This document shows positions 62,491 through 64,000 of a stretch of 64,000 nucleotides of DNA, in pieces. How positions within the stretch are numbered: position 1 is the first letter of the stretch; the number at the start of each line of letters is the position of its first letter. The position numbers and the translations under genes are program-made. The DNA is from Ruegeria spongiae (lineage in GTDB: Bacteria > Pseudomonadota > Alphaproteobacteria > Rhodobacterales > Rhodobacteraceae), in assembly GCF_023502395.1 (NCBI RefSeq), contig NZ_JAMFMB010000015.1, forward strand, positions 1-64,000. Direction: 5' to 3'. Under the pieces are notes generated by a model. It was not told the DNA's origin and did no database searches. It saw only the letters and a program-made list of their open reading frames with translations.

Positions 62491-63375
62491 CTAAAGCTTG
62501 TTCAGCGGGATCTTCAGCGTCGGGTTGCCGTCTTCGTCGGCGGGCACGTCGCCACCACGCATATTGACCTGCAGCGACGGCAGGATCAGTGCTGGCATGG
62601 CCAGTTCCGCGTCGCGCTCGGTGCGGAAGCGGATGAACTCGTCCCGGCTTTTGCCCGCGCCAACATGGATATTGGCGGCGCGTTCCTCGCCGATCGTGGT
62701 CTCCCAGGCGATTGCACGGCCGTTCGGGCCGTAGTCATGACAGATGAACAACCGCATCTCGTCCGGCAGGCTGAGGATGCGCTGGATCGAATCGTAGAGC
62801 TGCCCGGCATCGCCGCCGGGAAAATCCGCCCGCGCCGAGCCGCCGTCGGGCATGAACAGCGTGTCACCGGCAAAGACCGCGTCGCCCATCACGTGCACCA
62901 TGCAGGCAGGCGTATGGCCCGGCGTATGCAGCGCGAAACACGCCATCTGCCCGACCTGATAGGTGTCGTTATCCGTGAACAATCGGTCGAACTGCGAGCC
63001 GTCGCGCTCGAACTCGGTGCCTTCGTTGAATATCTTGCCGAAGGTTTCCTGCACGGTGATGACGTACTCGCCAATGCCGATCCTGCCACCGATCCGGTCC
63101 TGAATATATGGCGCGCCGGACAGGTGGTCGGCGTGAACATGGGTCTCGATGATCCATTCGGTCGTCAGGCCATGTTCCTGGATGAAGGCGATGATCTTGT
63201 TGGAGCCGTCATGGGTCAGCCGCCCGGCGGCCGCGTCGAACTCCATCACCGGGTCGATCACCGCGCAGGCCGGGCTGGCCGGGTCCTTGGCCACATAGCT
63301 GATCGTGTTCGATTGCGCGTCGAAAAAGGCGGTGACCTCGGGCTTCACGGACAGATCGGGTTTGGGCTGGGTCAT
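62491..63375 (-). CDS. MBL-fold metallohydrolase, persulfide dioxygenase (ETHE1/Blh)-like
   Basis: 294 residues. The metal motif is THVHADHLSG, followed by LHTPGHTPACM, AGDTLFMPDG and CHDYGPNG. The HxHxDH set with the SGAPY region and the late 'hydrogen-sulfide' group spacing resembles ETHE1/Blh proteins, which oxidise glutathione persulfide. It is convergent with sdaA. No rhodanese or BigR-type regulator is seen next to it. The exact activity is inferred. Confidence 0.87.
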   Translation of the reverse strand: MTQPKPDLSVKPEVTAFFDAQSNTISYVAKDPASPACAVIDPVMEFDAAAGRLTHDGSNKIIAFIQEHGLTTEWIIETHVHADHLSGAPYIQDRIGGRIGIGEYVITVQETFGKIFNEGTEFERDGSQFDRLFTDNDTYQVGQMACFALHTPGHTPACMVHVMGDAVFAGDTLFMPDGGSARADFPGGDAGQLYDSIQRILSLPDEMRLFICHDYGPNGRAIAWETTIGEERAANIHVGAGKSRDEFIRFRTERDAELAMPALILPSLQVNMRGGDVPADEDGNPTLKIPLNKL

Positions 63376-63536
63376 GACGTCCTCCTGCTGCGCGTGATGG
63401 TGACATGTGATCTGTGGCTATAAAAGTCAAAAACCACAGGCAGACTTGCTGAGAATATGATCCGGACCGCTGACTCCGGTCATATCCCCAGCGGTTTCGT
63501 CTTTCCCCGCGTCTGGTGACCGGATAGCGTCGCGCC

Positions 63537-64000
63537 ATGACACAGGATCGCCCCGTTCTCGGCATCACGTTGATGCTTGCCTTTTGCGTGCTTGCCCCGC
63601 TGGGCGATGCGATCGCGAAATTGTTGTCGCACAGCCTGCCGGTCAGCCAGTTGGTCGTGGTCCGCTTCGGCATTCAATCCATCATTCTGGTGCCGCTGGT
63701 CTGGCTGACAGCGCGGCCCTGGCGCATGCCCGGTCGGTATTGGAGCCTGGCGGCGCTGCGCACCGTGCTGCATATCATCGGCATCGGTGCAATGTTCACA
63801 TCGCTGAAATACCTGCCACTGGCGGACGCCTTCGCCATCGCTTTCGTGATGCCCTTCATCCTGCTGATCCTGGGCCGGTTTGTCCTGAATGAAGAGGTAG
63901 GCAAACGCCGCATCATCGCCTGCACCGTTGGCTTTGCCGGAACGCTGATGGTGATTCAGCCCAGCTTTGCCGCAGTTGGCTGGAACGCGCTCTGGCCCCT
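63537..64000 (+). CDS. EamA-family transporter, N-terminal part (runs off the window)
   Basis: About 154 residues are visible from MTQDRPVLGITLMLAFCVLA, with at least five membrane helices. GDAIAKLLSHSLPVSQLVVV and RFGIQSIILVP start the first EamA repeat, and KYLPLADAFAIAFVMPFILL ends it. The frame is open at the right edge. Divergent from the MBL gene. Third transporter of this family in the window; substrate unknown. Confidence 0.88.
   Translation, partial: MTQDRPVLGITLMLAFCVLAPLGDAIAKLLSHSLPVSQLVVVRFGIQSIILVPLVWLTARPWRMPGRYWSLAALRTVLHIIGIGAMFTSLKYLPLADAFAIAFVMPFILLILGRFVLNEEVGKRRIIACTVGFAGTLMVIQPSFAAVGWNALWP

Overview
The window is a stretch of high-GC, densely packed alphaproteobacterial chromosome, most likely from the Rhodobacterales (Roseobacter/Ruegeria type). 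The signs are an A-type ctaD behind an FNR-type box, a SAM-II riboswitch ahead of metZ, the order hflK-hflC-DUF2065-degP, a glyQ/DUF6446/glyS neighbourhood, a divergent yqeY/carA pair, and FolE2 used instead of the usual GTP cyclohydrolase I. The species is inferred, not proven. About 60 protein genes, one tRNA, one riboswitch and several intrinsic terminators can be supported.

Left edge (1-640): the N-terminal half of a tyrosine integrase runs off the window. It lies just past the 3' end of a tRNA-Leu(GAG) gene, the usual layout of a genomic island, so the island lies to the left and everything to the right is ordinary chromosome.

0.7-16 kb: thiol-oxidoreductase-like protein, lipB, HIT hydrolase, ctaD, a DsbA/isomerase-like protein, DUF2244, yqeY/carA, a GT2 membrane glycosyltransferase with a GspE N-terminal domain, a GntR regulator, a HAD nucleotidase, a UbiH-type monooxygenase, and a class V aminotransferase divergent from a UTRA regulator. 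16-31 kb: two coupled Lrp/AsnC genes divergent from ilvC, an EamA transporter, the folB-folP-glmM operon, a SleB-like hydrolase, a PPDK-like enzyme, and glycyl-tRNA synthetase subunits separated by gltS, DUF6446 and marC.

31-45 kb: a SPOR/peptidoglycan-binding protein with a degenerate trypsin domain, a Tat-type beta-carbonic anhydrase, a TPP enzyme coupled to trkH, an Ala/Lys/Pro repeat protein, folE2, metZ under a SAM-II riboswitch plus terminator, an alpha/beta hydrolase, GST, PPOX, an Fcy1-like deaminase and a 2Fe-2S ferredoxin. 45-64 kb: purD/xseA, ftsY, an EamA transporter, yciB, a Crp/Fnr regulator, the hflKC-DUF2065-degP membrane quality-control set, gor, rpiA, an EF-hand protein, GST-sdaA, a persulfide-dioxygenase-like MBL protein and a truncated EamA transporter.

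The window holds no obvious multi-gene novel defence or biosynthetic system. The oddest things are: a low-GC in-frame insertion of about 125 residues in the essential glyS gene; a trypsin-fold protein that has lost its catalytic triad; a FolB with a C-terminal domain resembling an amino-acid-kinase fold; the riboswitch/terminator leader of metZ; and the island edge at tRNA-Leu.
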